From assembly GCF_010500965.1 (NCBI RefSeq), contig NZ_QVMI01000023.1, forward strand, positions 506 to 64,505: a DNA stretch of 64,000 bases. Reading direction: 5' to 3'. Below the pieces are notes generated by a model. That model was not told the DNA's origin, did no database searches, and saw only the letters and a list, made by a program, of their open reading frames with translations. The position numbers were made by a program, and so were the translations under genes. This document shows, piece after piece, positions 24,362 to 33,072 of this stretch; position 1 is the stretch's first letter, and every line of letters begins with the position of its first letter. The stretch comes from Bacteroides sp. 51 (lineage in GTDB: Bacteria; Bacteroidota; Bacteroidia; Bacteroidales; Bacteroidaceae).

Positions 24362-27300
24362 ATGTATAGGCAACATCTTTCATTTCTTTTATTTCTCATT
24401 TCTACCCTTTCGTTTGGACAAAACATACATTTCCAGGCAATTGGAGTAGAGAATGGTATTTCACAACCAACAGTTACGTCAATTTATCAGGATGAATTCG
24501 GCATTATATGGATAGGGACCAAAGACGGTTTGAATCGCTACAACGGTACTGATTTCCATGTATTCCGCCCGATAGAAAACGACAAAAACAGTCTCTATAA
24601 TAACAACATCGGAACCATCTGTGGTGATAAAAACGGTCATATTTATATCCGCTGCAAGTATGCCGTGGTTGAGTATGATATCAAAAAAAATATCTTCCAT
24701 ACCATCCGCGACAATAACATCCAGGCCATTGGTTATGGCAATTCCGGACTATGGGCCTGCACCAGAGATTCCCTATTTACCTATAACCGTGCGAAAGATG
24801 AGTTGGAATATTACTACCACCTGGACAACGCGCGTATTTCCTGTATTACCGAAGATCAAGACGGAAATTTATATGTAGGAACCATGAATAACGGTTTGTA
24901 CATGATAGACAGCAACAAGAAATGGCTTAATTATCTCCCCAAGAAGGATATAAGTTGCATCTATGAAGATTCGAAAAAAAACATCTGGGTAGGAACCAAA
25001 GACGACGGACTTTTCCGGTTAGATAGAAACGGTGGACAGATTATAGACGAGCCTTATAAAAACAAGCTTTCCAGTAACTATATCCGGTGCGTGGCCGAAG
25101 ATAACCTGGGAAATTATTGGTTCGGTACTTTTAAAGGTTTGGACATGCTGGACGTTACTACCAATACATTTACCCATTACAGTGAAGACAATAAGACGTA
25201 TAGCCTAAGCAATTCTTCTATCATTTGCATGATGAAAGACCAGCAAGGAACTTTCTGGATCGGTACCTATTATGGTGGAGTAAACCTATTCAACCCTGAT
25301 TATGAGATATACAGATATTACTATCCTGATGAGTCCCAGAAAGGTAAACTAACCTCTCCCTTTGCCGGAAGAATGAAAGAAGATTCCAAAGGCGGCATCT
25401 GGATCGCAACCGAAGGCGGAGGAGTGAATTATCTGGATAGAAAAACAAGAACCTTCATTGAATACAGACAGGACAATAAGAAGAACTCCCTTGCATCCAA
25501 TACAGTCCAGGCGTTGTATCTGGATGAAAGCAACCAGAACCTATGGATAGGCACACTAAAGGGAGGTTTGGATAAACTGGATTTAAATACACAGACATTT
25601 ACCAATTACAGGCACGTTTCCGGAGATAAGAATTCACTGATTAATGATATCATCCGGAAGATTATTCCATATAAGGGGAATCTATTACTCGCTACTCATA
25701 ACGGAATAGGGTTGTTTGATCCGCAAACCGGAAAATGCACAAAGGCACTGACAGACAGCAAATTCAACAACCGGCAAATCATTGACATGCTTATTGATAA
25801 GAACAATAATCTGTGGTTCTCCTTTTCCCTGGGCTTGGTCAAATATAACCTTGAAACCCAGGAGCAGAACGAATATTTTGTCCCCAATACTTCGAAGCAG
25901 GTCACAGGCAGCAACCTGATTAATGTGCTTTTCGAGGATAAAAAAGGAAATATCTGGGCGGGTTCTTCAGGAGATGGTATATTCCTGTATGAGCCGGACA
26001 CCAATACCTTCAAGGCATTTAATCAGCGTAACTCCGATCTGATCAACGACTATATCCTGGATATAAACGAATCCCTTTCCGGTTATCTTTTAATAGCCAG
26101 CAATCAGGGCTTCTCCCGTTTTGATATGGAAAACCAACGTTTCTATAACTACAATAAGCAGAACGGTTTTCCGATGACGGCATTGAACTCCTACGGACTG
26201 TTCGTTGCCAGCGACAACGAGATATTCCTGTCCGGTCCCAAGATGATGATCTCTTTCTTCGAGAAAGAGTTGAACTCTTATGTAAAGCCCTATCAGCTCA
26301 ATTTTACCTCCCTGGAAGTGAATAATAAACTGATATTACCGAATGATGATTCCGGTATTCTTTCGGAATCTATATTGTATCAACCGCAAATCACGCTGAA
26401 CCATAACCATTCCATCCTTACGATTCATTTCTCGCTATCCAATTACGTATCCGTATTGAAAAACCGGATTTATTATAAATTGGAAGGATTTGATAAAGAG
26501 TGGATAAATGCAGGCTATCGTAAAGGTATTACCTATACGAACCTTAATCCGGGTAAATACAAACTGATGATTAAAAGTTCCGAAGAATATTCCGATAAAG
26601 GAAGCATCAGCAAAGAGATCGATATTGTGGTGAAACCGCCTTTCTATAAGTCGGCCTGGGCCTATTGCCTGTATGCGATTATAGCAATTATATCTGCATA
26701 TATTATCATGAGTTTTTATTACTCTAAACTAAAGTTGAGGGCCTCGCTTGAATACGAGAAGAAAGAGAAAAAGCAAATAGAAGAACTGAACCAATCTAAG
26801 TTACGTTTCTTTACCAATATATCCCATGAATTCCGCACCCCATTAACACTGATTGTAAGCCAGTTGGAAATGCTGATGGAAAGAAATGATATTCAACCCT
26901 TAGTATACAGTAAACTAGTGAATGTCCATAGGAATACCCTACGCATGAAACGCCTGATTACAGAACTTCTCGACTTCCGAAAACAAGAACAGGGTTTCGA
27001 GAAATTCAAGTATAGCAGTCAGGATATTTATCCGTTTCTGGAAGAGATATACCTCTCCTTTAAAGAGTATGCCCGGGGGAAACAGATTAACTTTGAATTC
27101 CCCAATAAAGACAAGAATCTGGAACTCTGGTTCGATGTGGTACAACTGGAAAAGGTAATTTATAACCTACTTTCCAATGCTTTTAAATATACTGCCCCGG
27201 GCGGAACCGTTTCGTTGTCGGTACAAGAATATGAGAATAGCGTAGTCATCCTAGTCTCAGACACAGGTGTCGGCATTGCCGAAAAAAGCCTGGACAAGAT

Positions 27301-28360
27301 ATTCGACCGTTTTTATCAGGTCGACAACATGGACAACTCCAAAGGTACGGGTATAGGTCTGGCGCTTGCCAAGAGCATTATTGAAACCCACAAAGGTAAA
27401 GTCAGCGTTCAGAGTTCCGAAGGAAAAGGAACCACTTTTTTAGTTGAACTACCGCTGGGAGATAGCCACATCGCGGACTCAGAGAAAGTAGCGACTCCCG
27501 ACATTGATTCATCCTGCATCTCAGAGTTAACCATGTATAATGACAAGATACTGGCCGACATAGTAGAAGACGAAAAATCCAATAACGAATCAAAAGAAGA
27601 AAGGATCAGGATTCTGATTGTTGAAGACAATGAAGAACTACGCAACCTACTAGCCAGGTTGTTCTCCAGGGTATATTCAGTCTACGAAGCACAGGACGGT
27701 GAAGAAGGACTCATAAAGACAAAGGAAATCCAGCCCGACATCGTGTTAAGCGATATTATGATGCCTAAAATGTCCGGGATAGAAATGTGCAGGAAAATAA
27801 AAAGCAATTTCGACACCTCCCACATTCCCGTGATACTACTTACGGCACAGACAGCCGAAGAATATACCATGCAGGGACTAAAAATGGGAGCCGATGATTA
27901 TGTAACTAAACCGTTCAATGTGAAACATTTGTTCATGCGTTGCAATAATCTGGTTAACAGCAGAAAACTGTTACAGCAGAAATATGCCAAACAAACGGAT
28001 AACAATGTCGATATATTAGCTACGAACAGCGCGGATCATCAATTCATGGAGCAATGTATAATATGTATCGAACAGAATCTGGACAATCCGGATTTTGATG
28101 TGAATATGTTTGCCCAGGCTATGAATGCCGGTCGTACCAAACTCTTTCTAAAGATTAAAGGCATTACAGGACAGACCCCGAACGATTTTATTCTAAATAT
28201 CAGGTTAAAGAAGGCACAAACGCTTTTAAAGCAGACGGATACGAAGACTGTCTCCGAAATTGCATATGAAGTCGGTTTCAACTCGCCGAGTTATTTTATC
28301 AAATGCTTTAGAGAGTTATTCGGCGTAACCCCTGCTCAATATCAGAAACAAGATAAATAA
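24362..28360 (+). CDS. Hybrid two-component system sensor/regulator (HTCS)
   Basis: This one-protein signalling system of 1332 residues controls the adjoining PUL. It has a signal peptide (about 1-19) and a large periplasmic sensor built of repeated Reg_prop blades (many Ile-Trp-Ile-Gly-Thr and Asp-Gly-Leu motifs, about 25-680). A Y_Y_Y domain (about 690-760) and a membrane helix (about 764-786) follow. The histidine kinase has phospho-acceptor His822 (Ile-Ser-His-Glu-Phe-Arg-Thr-Pro-Leu) and an ATPase Asp-Thr-Gly-Val-Gly-Ile box. The receiver has Asp1131 (Leu-Ser-Asp-Ile-Met-Met-Pro) and an AraC-type helix-turn-helix ends the protein (about 1230-1330). HTCS sensors bind glycan fragments in the periplasm. 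The ATG at 24362 is preferred over one 19 codons earlier because it starts the signal peptide. Confidence 0.95.
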   Translation: MYRQHLSFLLFLISTLSFGQNIHFQAIGVENGISQPTVTSIYQDEFGIIWIGTKDGLNRYNGTDFHVFRPIENDKNSLYNNNIGTICGDKNGHIYIRCKYAVVEYDIKKNIFHTIRDNNIQAIGYGNSGLWACTRDSLFTYNRAKDELEYYYHLDNARISCITEDQDGNLYVGTMNNGLYMIDSNKKWLNYLPKKDISCIYEDSKKNIWVGTKDDGLFRLDRNGGQIIDEPYKNKLSSNYIRCVAEDNLGNYWFGTFKGLDMLDVTTNTFTHYSEDNKTYSLSNSSIICMMKDQQGTFWIGTYYGGVNLFNPDYEIYRYYYPDESQKGKLTSPFAGRMKEDSKGGIWIATEGGGVNYLDRKTRTFIEYRQDNKKNSLASNTVQALYLDESNQNLWIGTLKGGLDKLDLNTQTFTNYRHVSGDKNSLINDIIRKIIPYKGNLLLATHNGIGLFDPQTGKCTKALTDSKFNNRQIIDMLIDKNNNLWFSFSLGLVKYNLETQEQNEYFVPNTSKQVTGSNLINVLFEDKKGNIWAGSSGDGIFLYEPDTNTFKAFNQRNSDLINDYILDINESLSGYLLIASNQGFSRFDMENQRFYNYNKQNGFPMTALNSYGLFVASDNEIFLSGPKMMISFFEKELNSYVKPYQLNFTSLEVNNKLILPNDDSGILSESILYQPQITLNHNHSILTIHFSLSNYVSVLKNRIYYKLEGFDKEWINAGYRKGITYTNLNPGKYKLMIKSSEEYSDKGSISKEIDIVVKPPFYKSAWAYCLYAIIAIISAYIIMSFYYSKLKLRASLEYEKKEKKQIEELNQSKLRFFTNISHEFRTPLTLIVSQLEMLMERNDIQPLVYSKLVNVHRNTLRMKRLITELLDFRKQEQGFEKFKYSSQDIYPFLEEIYLSFKEYARGKQINFEFPNKDKNLELWFDVVQLEKVIYNLLSNAFKYTAPGGTVSLSVQEYENSVVILVSDTGVGIAEKSLDKIFDRFYQVDNMDNSKGTGIGLALAKSIIETHKGKVSVQSSEGKGTTFLVELPLGDSHIADSEKVATPDIDSSCISELTMYNDKILADIVEDEKSNNESKEERIRILIVEDNEELRNLLARLFSRVYSVYEAQDGEEGLIKTKEIQPDIVLSDIMMPKMSGIEMCRKIKSNFDTSHIPVILLTAQTAEEYTMQGLKMGADDYVTKPFNVKHLFMRCNNLVNSRKLLQQKYAKQTDNNVDILATNSADHQFMEQCIICIEQNLDNPDFDVNMFAQAMNAGRTKLFLKIKGITGQTPNDFILNIRLKKAQTLLKQTDTKTVSEIAYEVGFNSPSYFIKCFRELFGVTPAQYQKQDK

Positions 28361-28405
28361 GCCATGCACCATCCGCATGGGAACCTGGTAGCGATGCCCC
28401 ACCGC

Positions 28406-28447
28406 CTACTCGTACAATATTGCTTTATAAAAGAACGATTATGATAT
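28406..28447 (+). promoter_or_regulatory. Candidate HTCS operator, copy 1
   Basis: This 42-bp sequence matches 33 of 42 positions, without gaps, with 32941-32982. Shared blocks are TCGTACAAT and AAAAGAACGATT followed by TGATAT. It lies about 120 bp before the first enzyme gene of the PUL. The flanks TCGT and ACGA form a small dyad. The only two copies noticed are both upstream of PUL genes, which fits an operator for the neighbouring HTCS. Confidence 0.55.
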
Positions 28448-28568
28448 GCTTTCATCCTGTAAGTAGGCATATTTGCTGAGTCATTAACAGTGCAAACAGT
28501 CAGGTTATTCTGGGCAAAAGATATGCAGAAGTGATATATAAGGTTTGTACGAATAAATTAAAGAACAT

Positions 28569-31500
28569 ATGTATTTAAAGAAACAACTATTATTGATATA
28601 CGGAGCTGTTGCCATACCATTTCTGGGACTACAGGCAAACACAGTGAATGTAGCCTTGCATAAGCCTGTTACTGCCTCATCGCAGCAAGAAGCGTTTCCG
28701 GCATCTTATGTAACCGATGGAGTCATTTCACGCAAGTCCAGTTGGATGAGCGCCAACGATGCGCGGCCACCCCATACATTGCATATTAACCTGGAAAGAT
28801 ACTACGATATCAACCGGATCGTTATCTATACAGGCATACCCGATTCGGAACAAACAGTGCAGGAGAAAGGGAAAGCTCCGGGATTCTGGTGTGTAAAGAA
28901 CTTTAAGATTCAATATTGGGACGATGCTAACTGGACAGACCTGCCCAACACCGAATGTACGGAAAACAGATTGGACAAACTTGAGTTCACCTTTCGCCCG
29001 GAACTAACCACTTTCCGGATTCAATTGGTGTCTACAGACGGTGAACCCATCCGGATCAATGAATTTGAAGTATACGGAAAGGAGAAAACCAACATGCCGG
29101 TACCCGTCACCACGGGCGAAGCAACGCAAAAGATTGATCAGCCTTTGGATAAGGAGATGCAAGTGACAGTACACAAAAATGTCATTGGCAAGTCCATGAA
29201 ATATGTGGCCTACAACCAGGGATATTATCTGCCCGGAAGCAATATTTCCGGATGGCTTGAATATGCCAATGTAAACAGCCTGCGGGTGTGGACTTCCCTA
29301 GACGATTATGTACCTCAGTCTGCGGTACTGAATGATAAGAAGCTATCCACACTGGAAGGCTTTGAAGCCTATAAATATGAACTACGAAGCCATCCGGAAC
29401 ATAACCGTTTCATCCGGTGGAAACCCATTACCGAACAGTGCGAAAATATATGTTTCTCTACTAACTCTATGGTCTTTGAATACGTCCTGAAAGAGTTGAA
29501 ACGTTTGAATATAGAAGCCGTTATCCAGATCAATTCCACGGATTTCGATGGAACATGGAGTAATAAGTGGAAACAATGGCAACGTTATTATGCACTGGCT
29601 TTCTATGCAGCTAAAACAGGAGACGTAACCATGTATGCCATGCATAATGAACCCAACCACCGCCATGCCGGACCCATGAAGATTGAACAGTATGTAGAAG
29701 CCATGAAGATCGTTTCCGATGCTATTTACTGCGCGGTTCAGGATGTAAACAAACAGTACGGAAAGCATTTGAAATCACGTTTTGTAAGCCCGGTTACGGC
29801 TGGTTCCAATGCAAATTGGTGGGCCGAAGTAGTAAAAAACCTGCGTATAGACTATCGTGGATTACCTCTGAACAGGGATTTGCTTGATATATTCTCTACC
29901 CACTCTTACAATCTTCCGGCAGCAGGCTATGCCTCCAAGGTTTCCGATATCCGAAAGATTATAGTAGAGAATCATCCCTTAAAGCAATCACTCCCTATTG
30001 TTTATACTGAAACAGGCCGGTGGATGAATGCTTACCTCATTGATAAAGAGGAAACAATGGACTCGCCCTCTTTATTTACGGAATGGGCGGGCGAGTACAC
30101 GAATAATACACTTAATCAAGGGTATGGCATGTGGGCTTTTAAATTTGCCAATACCACTAGCGCAACCTATCCCCGAGGAATAAAGTCGGGACATCACTTT
30201 ATCTGGCAAGGCAAACGGGTGGTAGAAGATACATATAATAATGTTGCATCAGGTAAAAATACAATGGACCTGACTTCTTCCCACCCTGTCCCGGTAAAAG
30301 TCATCACCGATGGCGATAAGACAGATGCTTCTATGTGGATTTCTCCGGATACGGATGCGAAAAAATGCCTGGAAATCAATCTGAAGAAAGACTATACGTT
30401 AGGCGGTGCTGTAGTGTATACAGGCTCGGCGTATGGAGTTTATACAGCTCCCGACCGTGTAAAAGATTTCCGGTTACAATATTGGGATAACACTCAGTGG
30501 ACGGATATAAAAGAGACAATAGAGGAAAACGCGCGTTATGCCCAATCCTTTTTTCTGTTCGACACCCCTGTCACGACTTCCAAAGTCCGCTTTGTGGCGA
30601 TGGATAAGGGAAGCATCAAGGTACGGGAGATCAAATTGTTTGATGCGGAGTCTGTTAAAGACATCCCTTCGTCTTATGATGTAAGCGGCATTCAGCGGAC
30701 AGGCGAGGTTGTTCGTCTCTTTGCTAAAGGGTTTAAAGATGAACGCCCGTTGCTACATACCGTAAAATCGGTTGCAGATCAGGATGTAGATGCAATCACC
30801 TGTTTTAATCCTGAGGAAATGAGATATTATGTGTGGCTGGTACAACGGAAACTCTCATCCAATCATCTCACGCTGGATATGAAATCGCTCGAACTTCCTA
30901 CGGGAACCAAGGTTATTGCCGAAGAAGTGAGTGCAAACGCATATGGCGAAGTGGTTTGGGTAAAAGAAATCCCGGCAGATGGGCAACTTTCGTTTGAACT
31001 GCCCAACCAAAGCGTTATACTTCTTACTATTCCCATCTGTTCGGGCCAGCTACATACACTCACGGCTACAGCAGATGCAACAGTCAAAGCCGGGGCAAAC
31101 AAGGAGAAGAATTTCGGGAAAACGAAAACGATGAATGTAGAGATGAATGCCTCCCGAATCAATAGTAATCAAGTAAGCTATATCAAGTTTGATCTGTCGG
31201 GAATAGATCAATCGCAGATGAATGCCGCTATCCTTCAGGTTTACGGGAGTTCATCTGCTAAATCTCCCTATCGTTTCCATGTTTATGCATTGGATAATAG
31301 TAACTGGAATGAATATACGCTGAATTGGAATAATGCGCCCAACCTGGATAAAGAACAGGTCCGGGTAACGGATGTAGGCCGCACAGCACACGTAGCCGGT
31401 GAGATCGCAATGAACGAAACAGGATCTTACCATCAGCTTGATGTTACTTCGCTTATACGCAAGTGCCGGCAACCGGAAATTACATTCGTATTGATCAGAG

Positions 31501-31595
31501 AGGTTCGCCAGTTGGGAGACGATGCCGATAATGGTAAAAGCTGCCAGTTGGGCACGAAAGAATCGGAAAATAAACCGGCATTATGTGTTTGGTAG
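28569..31595 (+). CDS. Multidomain PUL enzyme: F5/8C (CBM32-like), clan GH-A-like core, second F5/8C, CBM96/DNRLRE-like end
   Basis: The 1008-residue protein has a signal peptide (about 1-23), a discoidin/CBM32-like domain (about 25-170), a catalytic-looking TIM-barrel core (about 195-570), a second discoidin-like domain (about 575-700), a linker domain and a C-terminal DNRLRE/CBM96-like sandwich (about 835-1005). The core offers Glu361 (His-Asn-Glu-Pro-Asn-His) as acid/base and Glu481 (Tyr-Thr-Glu-Thr-Gly-Arg) as nucleophile, the spacing expected for retaining clan GH-A enzymes. I cannot assign a CAZy family; GH39-, GH86- or new-family-like are options. It is the first gene behind the HTCS and the first operator copy, so likely an endo-acting or initiating enzyme. 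Confidence 0.75.
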   Translation: MYLKKQLLLIYGAVAIPFLGLQANTVNVALHKPVTASSQQEAFPASYVTDGVISRKSSWMSANDARPPHTLHINLERYYDINRIVIYTGIPDSEQTVQEKGKAPGFWCVKNFKIQYWDDANWTDLPNTECTENRLDKLEFTFRPELTTFRIQLVSTDGEPIRINEFEVYGKEKTNMPVPVTTGEATQKIDQPLDKEMQVTVHKNVIGKSMKYVAYNQGYYLPGSNISGWLEYANVNSLRVWTSLDDYVPQSAVLNDKKLSTLEGFEAYKYELRSHPEHNRFIRWKPITEQCENICFSTNSMVFEYVLKELKRLNIEAVIQINSTDFDGTWSNKWKQWQRYYALAFYAAKTGDVTMYAMHNEPNHRHAGPMKIEQYVEAMKIVSDAIYCAVQDVNKQYGKHLKSRFVSPVTAGSNANWWAEVVKNLRIDYRGLPLNRDLLDIFSTHSYNLPAAGYASKVSDIRKIIVENHPLKQSLPIVYTETGRWMNAYLIDKEETMDSPSLFTEWAGEYTNNTLNQGYGMWAFKFANTTSATYPRGIKSGHHFIWQGKRVVEDTYNNVASGKNTMDLTSSHPVPVKVITDGDKTDASMWISPDTDAKKCLEINLKKDYTLGGAVVYTGSAYGVYTAPDRVKDFRLQYWDNTQWTDIKETIEENARYAQSFFLFDTPVTTSKVRFVAMDKGSIKVREIKLFDAESVKDIPSSYDVSGIQRTGEVVRLFAKGFKDERPLLHTVKSVADQDVDAITCFNPEEMRYYVWLVQRKLSSNHLTLDMKSLELPTGTKVIAEEVSANAYGEVVWVKEIPADGQLSFELPNQSVILLTIPICSGQLHTLTATADATVKAGANKEKNFGKTKTMNVEMNASRINSNQVSYIKFDLSGIDQSQMNAAILQVYGSSSAKSPYRFHVYALDNSNWNEYTLNWNNAPNLDKEQVRVTDVGRTAHVAGEIAMNETGSYHQLDVTSLIRKCRQPEITFVLIREVRQLGDDADNGKSCQLGTKESENKPALCVW

Positions 31596-31625
31596 GAAAT
31601 TCAGAAACAATATACATTACGCAGT

Positions 31626-32927
31626 ATGGGAAGACTTTTATTTTCGATTACCGGCCTTTGTTTGGGCAGTAGTTTGTTGTATGCTTCGCAACCGGAACAT
31701 CGCATGAACATCATATTGATTATGGCAGATGACTTTGGATATGAGTGTGTTGGCGCTAATGGCGGTGGCTACCCTACCCCTAACATTGACAAACTCTCCG
31801 AAGAGGGTACGCGGTTTGAACATTGTTATTCCAATCCGTTAAGTACCCCAAGCCGGGTGCAACTTATGACCGGGAAGTATAATGTACGCAATTACACTGC
31901 TTTTGCTAAGTTGGACCGGCGGGAGACTACATTTGCCAATCTATTACAGGAAGCGGGGTATGCCACCTGCATTGCGGGCAAATGGCAGTTGGGTGCAGAG
32001 AAGGATTCGCCCGCGCACTTTGGTTTCGACAAGTCTTGCCTTTGGCAGCATACGCAAAAGGCGGTGGACGCGCAGAAGCAGGATACCCGGTATGCTTATC
32101 CTATCATAGATATAAATAGCGAAACGACTCATTTTCCGCCCGACGCATTCGGCCCTGATATCTACTGTGACTTTGTACTGGATTTTATCCGCGAAAATGA
32201 AATACGTCCGTTCTTTGTGTATTATCCGATGACCTTAACGCATTCGCCTTTTGTATCTACTCCTGATTCTGAAGAATGGTCGCCGCTGCGGTCTGCTACT
32301 TACCGGGGAGATCCTGTACACTTTCCTGATATGGTGAAATATACGGATAAATTGGTAGGTCGCATTATGGATGAGTTAGAGCGGTTACACCTGAAGGAGA
32401 ATACATTGGTAATTTTTACGGGAGATAATGGCACGGCTACCACTATCGTTTCTTCATTAAACGGAAAGCCTTATGTGGGTGGAAAGGGGAAGACCATAGA
32501 TTCCGGTACGCATGTTCCGTTAATTGTTTATCATCCTGGTAAACAAGCTGGTAAGGTTAATAACAATCTCATAGATTTTACCGATTTCCTGCCGACGATA
32601 TGTGAAGCGGCAAAGGTTGATACAGGTTCTCTTCGTGAGTTGGACGGAAAGAGTTTCTATCCGCAACTGAAAGGGGAAACTAAAGATGTAAGACAGTGGG
32701 TGTATTGCTGGTATGCGCCTCAACAGGTCAATAATGAAAAAGCTGCCGTATTTGCACGAACGCATAAGTATAAGCTCTATCGGTCGGGAGAGTTTTATGA
32801 TGTGGAAAGTGATTTTGAAGAACAGCATTCTATTACCAAAGAATATATGACGAAAGAGCAAAAGAAGATTTATGATAAATTATTCGGGGTTATTAATAGG
32901 TATGAGGAGTATGCGATTGGGAAATAG
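31626..32927 (+). CDS. Ser-type sulfatase (S1 family), exported
   Basis: This 433-residue sulfatase has a signal peptide (about 1-21), then the metal-site start Asn-Ile-Ile-Leu-Ile-Met-Ala-Asp-Asp. The formylglycine motif is Ser73-Thr-Pro-Ser-Arg, the serine version, which needs the anaerobic maturase anSME; none is encoded in the window. Further S1 motifs are Gly-Lys-Trp-Gln-Leu-Gly and Phe-Thr-Gly-Asp-Asn-Gly-Thr. It removes sulfate esters from a carbohydrate. The position cut cannot be inferred, and the call of a sugar substrate comes from the PUL context. It lies 30 bp after the multidomain enzyme. Confidence 0.92.
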   Translation: MGRLLFSITGLCLGSSLLYASQPEHRMNIILIMADDFGYECVGANGGGYPTPNIDKLSEEGTRFEHCYSNPLSTPSRVQLMTGKYNVRNYTAFAKLDRRETTFANLLQEAGYATCIAGKWQLGAEKDSPAHFGFDKSCLWQHTQKAVDAQKQDTRYAYPIIDINSETTHFPPDAFGPDIYCDFVLDFIRENEIRPFFVYYPMTLTHSPFVSTPDSEEWSPLRSATYRGDPVHFPDMVKYTDKLVGRIMDELERLHLKENTLVIFTGDNGTATTIVSSLNGKPYVGGKGKTIDSGTHVPLIVYHPGKQAGKVNNNLIDFTDFLPTICEAAKVDTGSLRELDGKSFYPQLKGETKDVRQWVYCWYAPQQVNNEKAAVFARTHKYKLYRSGEFYDVESDFEEQHSITKEYMTKEQKKIYDKLFGVINRYEEYAIGK

Positions 32928-32940
32928 AGTTAAATACCCA

Positions 32941-32982
32941 CTAATCGTACAATTCTTATTCTCAAAAGAACGATTGTGATAT
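32941..32982 (+). promoter_or_regulatory. Candidate HTCS operator, copy 2
   Basis: This second copy of the 42-bp element (33 of 42 identical to 28406-28447) is placed in the 145-bp gap before the GH88-DUF2264 gene. Here the dyad is clearer: AATCGT at 32943-32948 and ACGATT at 32970-32975. It would allow an internal promoter for the GH88-SusCD part of the PUL. Confidence 0.55.
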
Positions 32983-33072
32983 TAGAAAAGGTATAATCCG
33001 CATTCCTTTGTGATACTTGAGAACAAGATAAGAGGCGATATTTAAGCAAGTATAAACTTTAAAATAAATACA

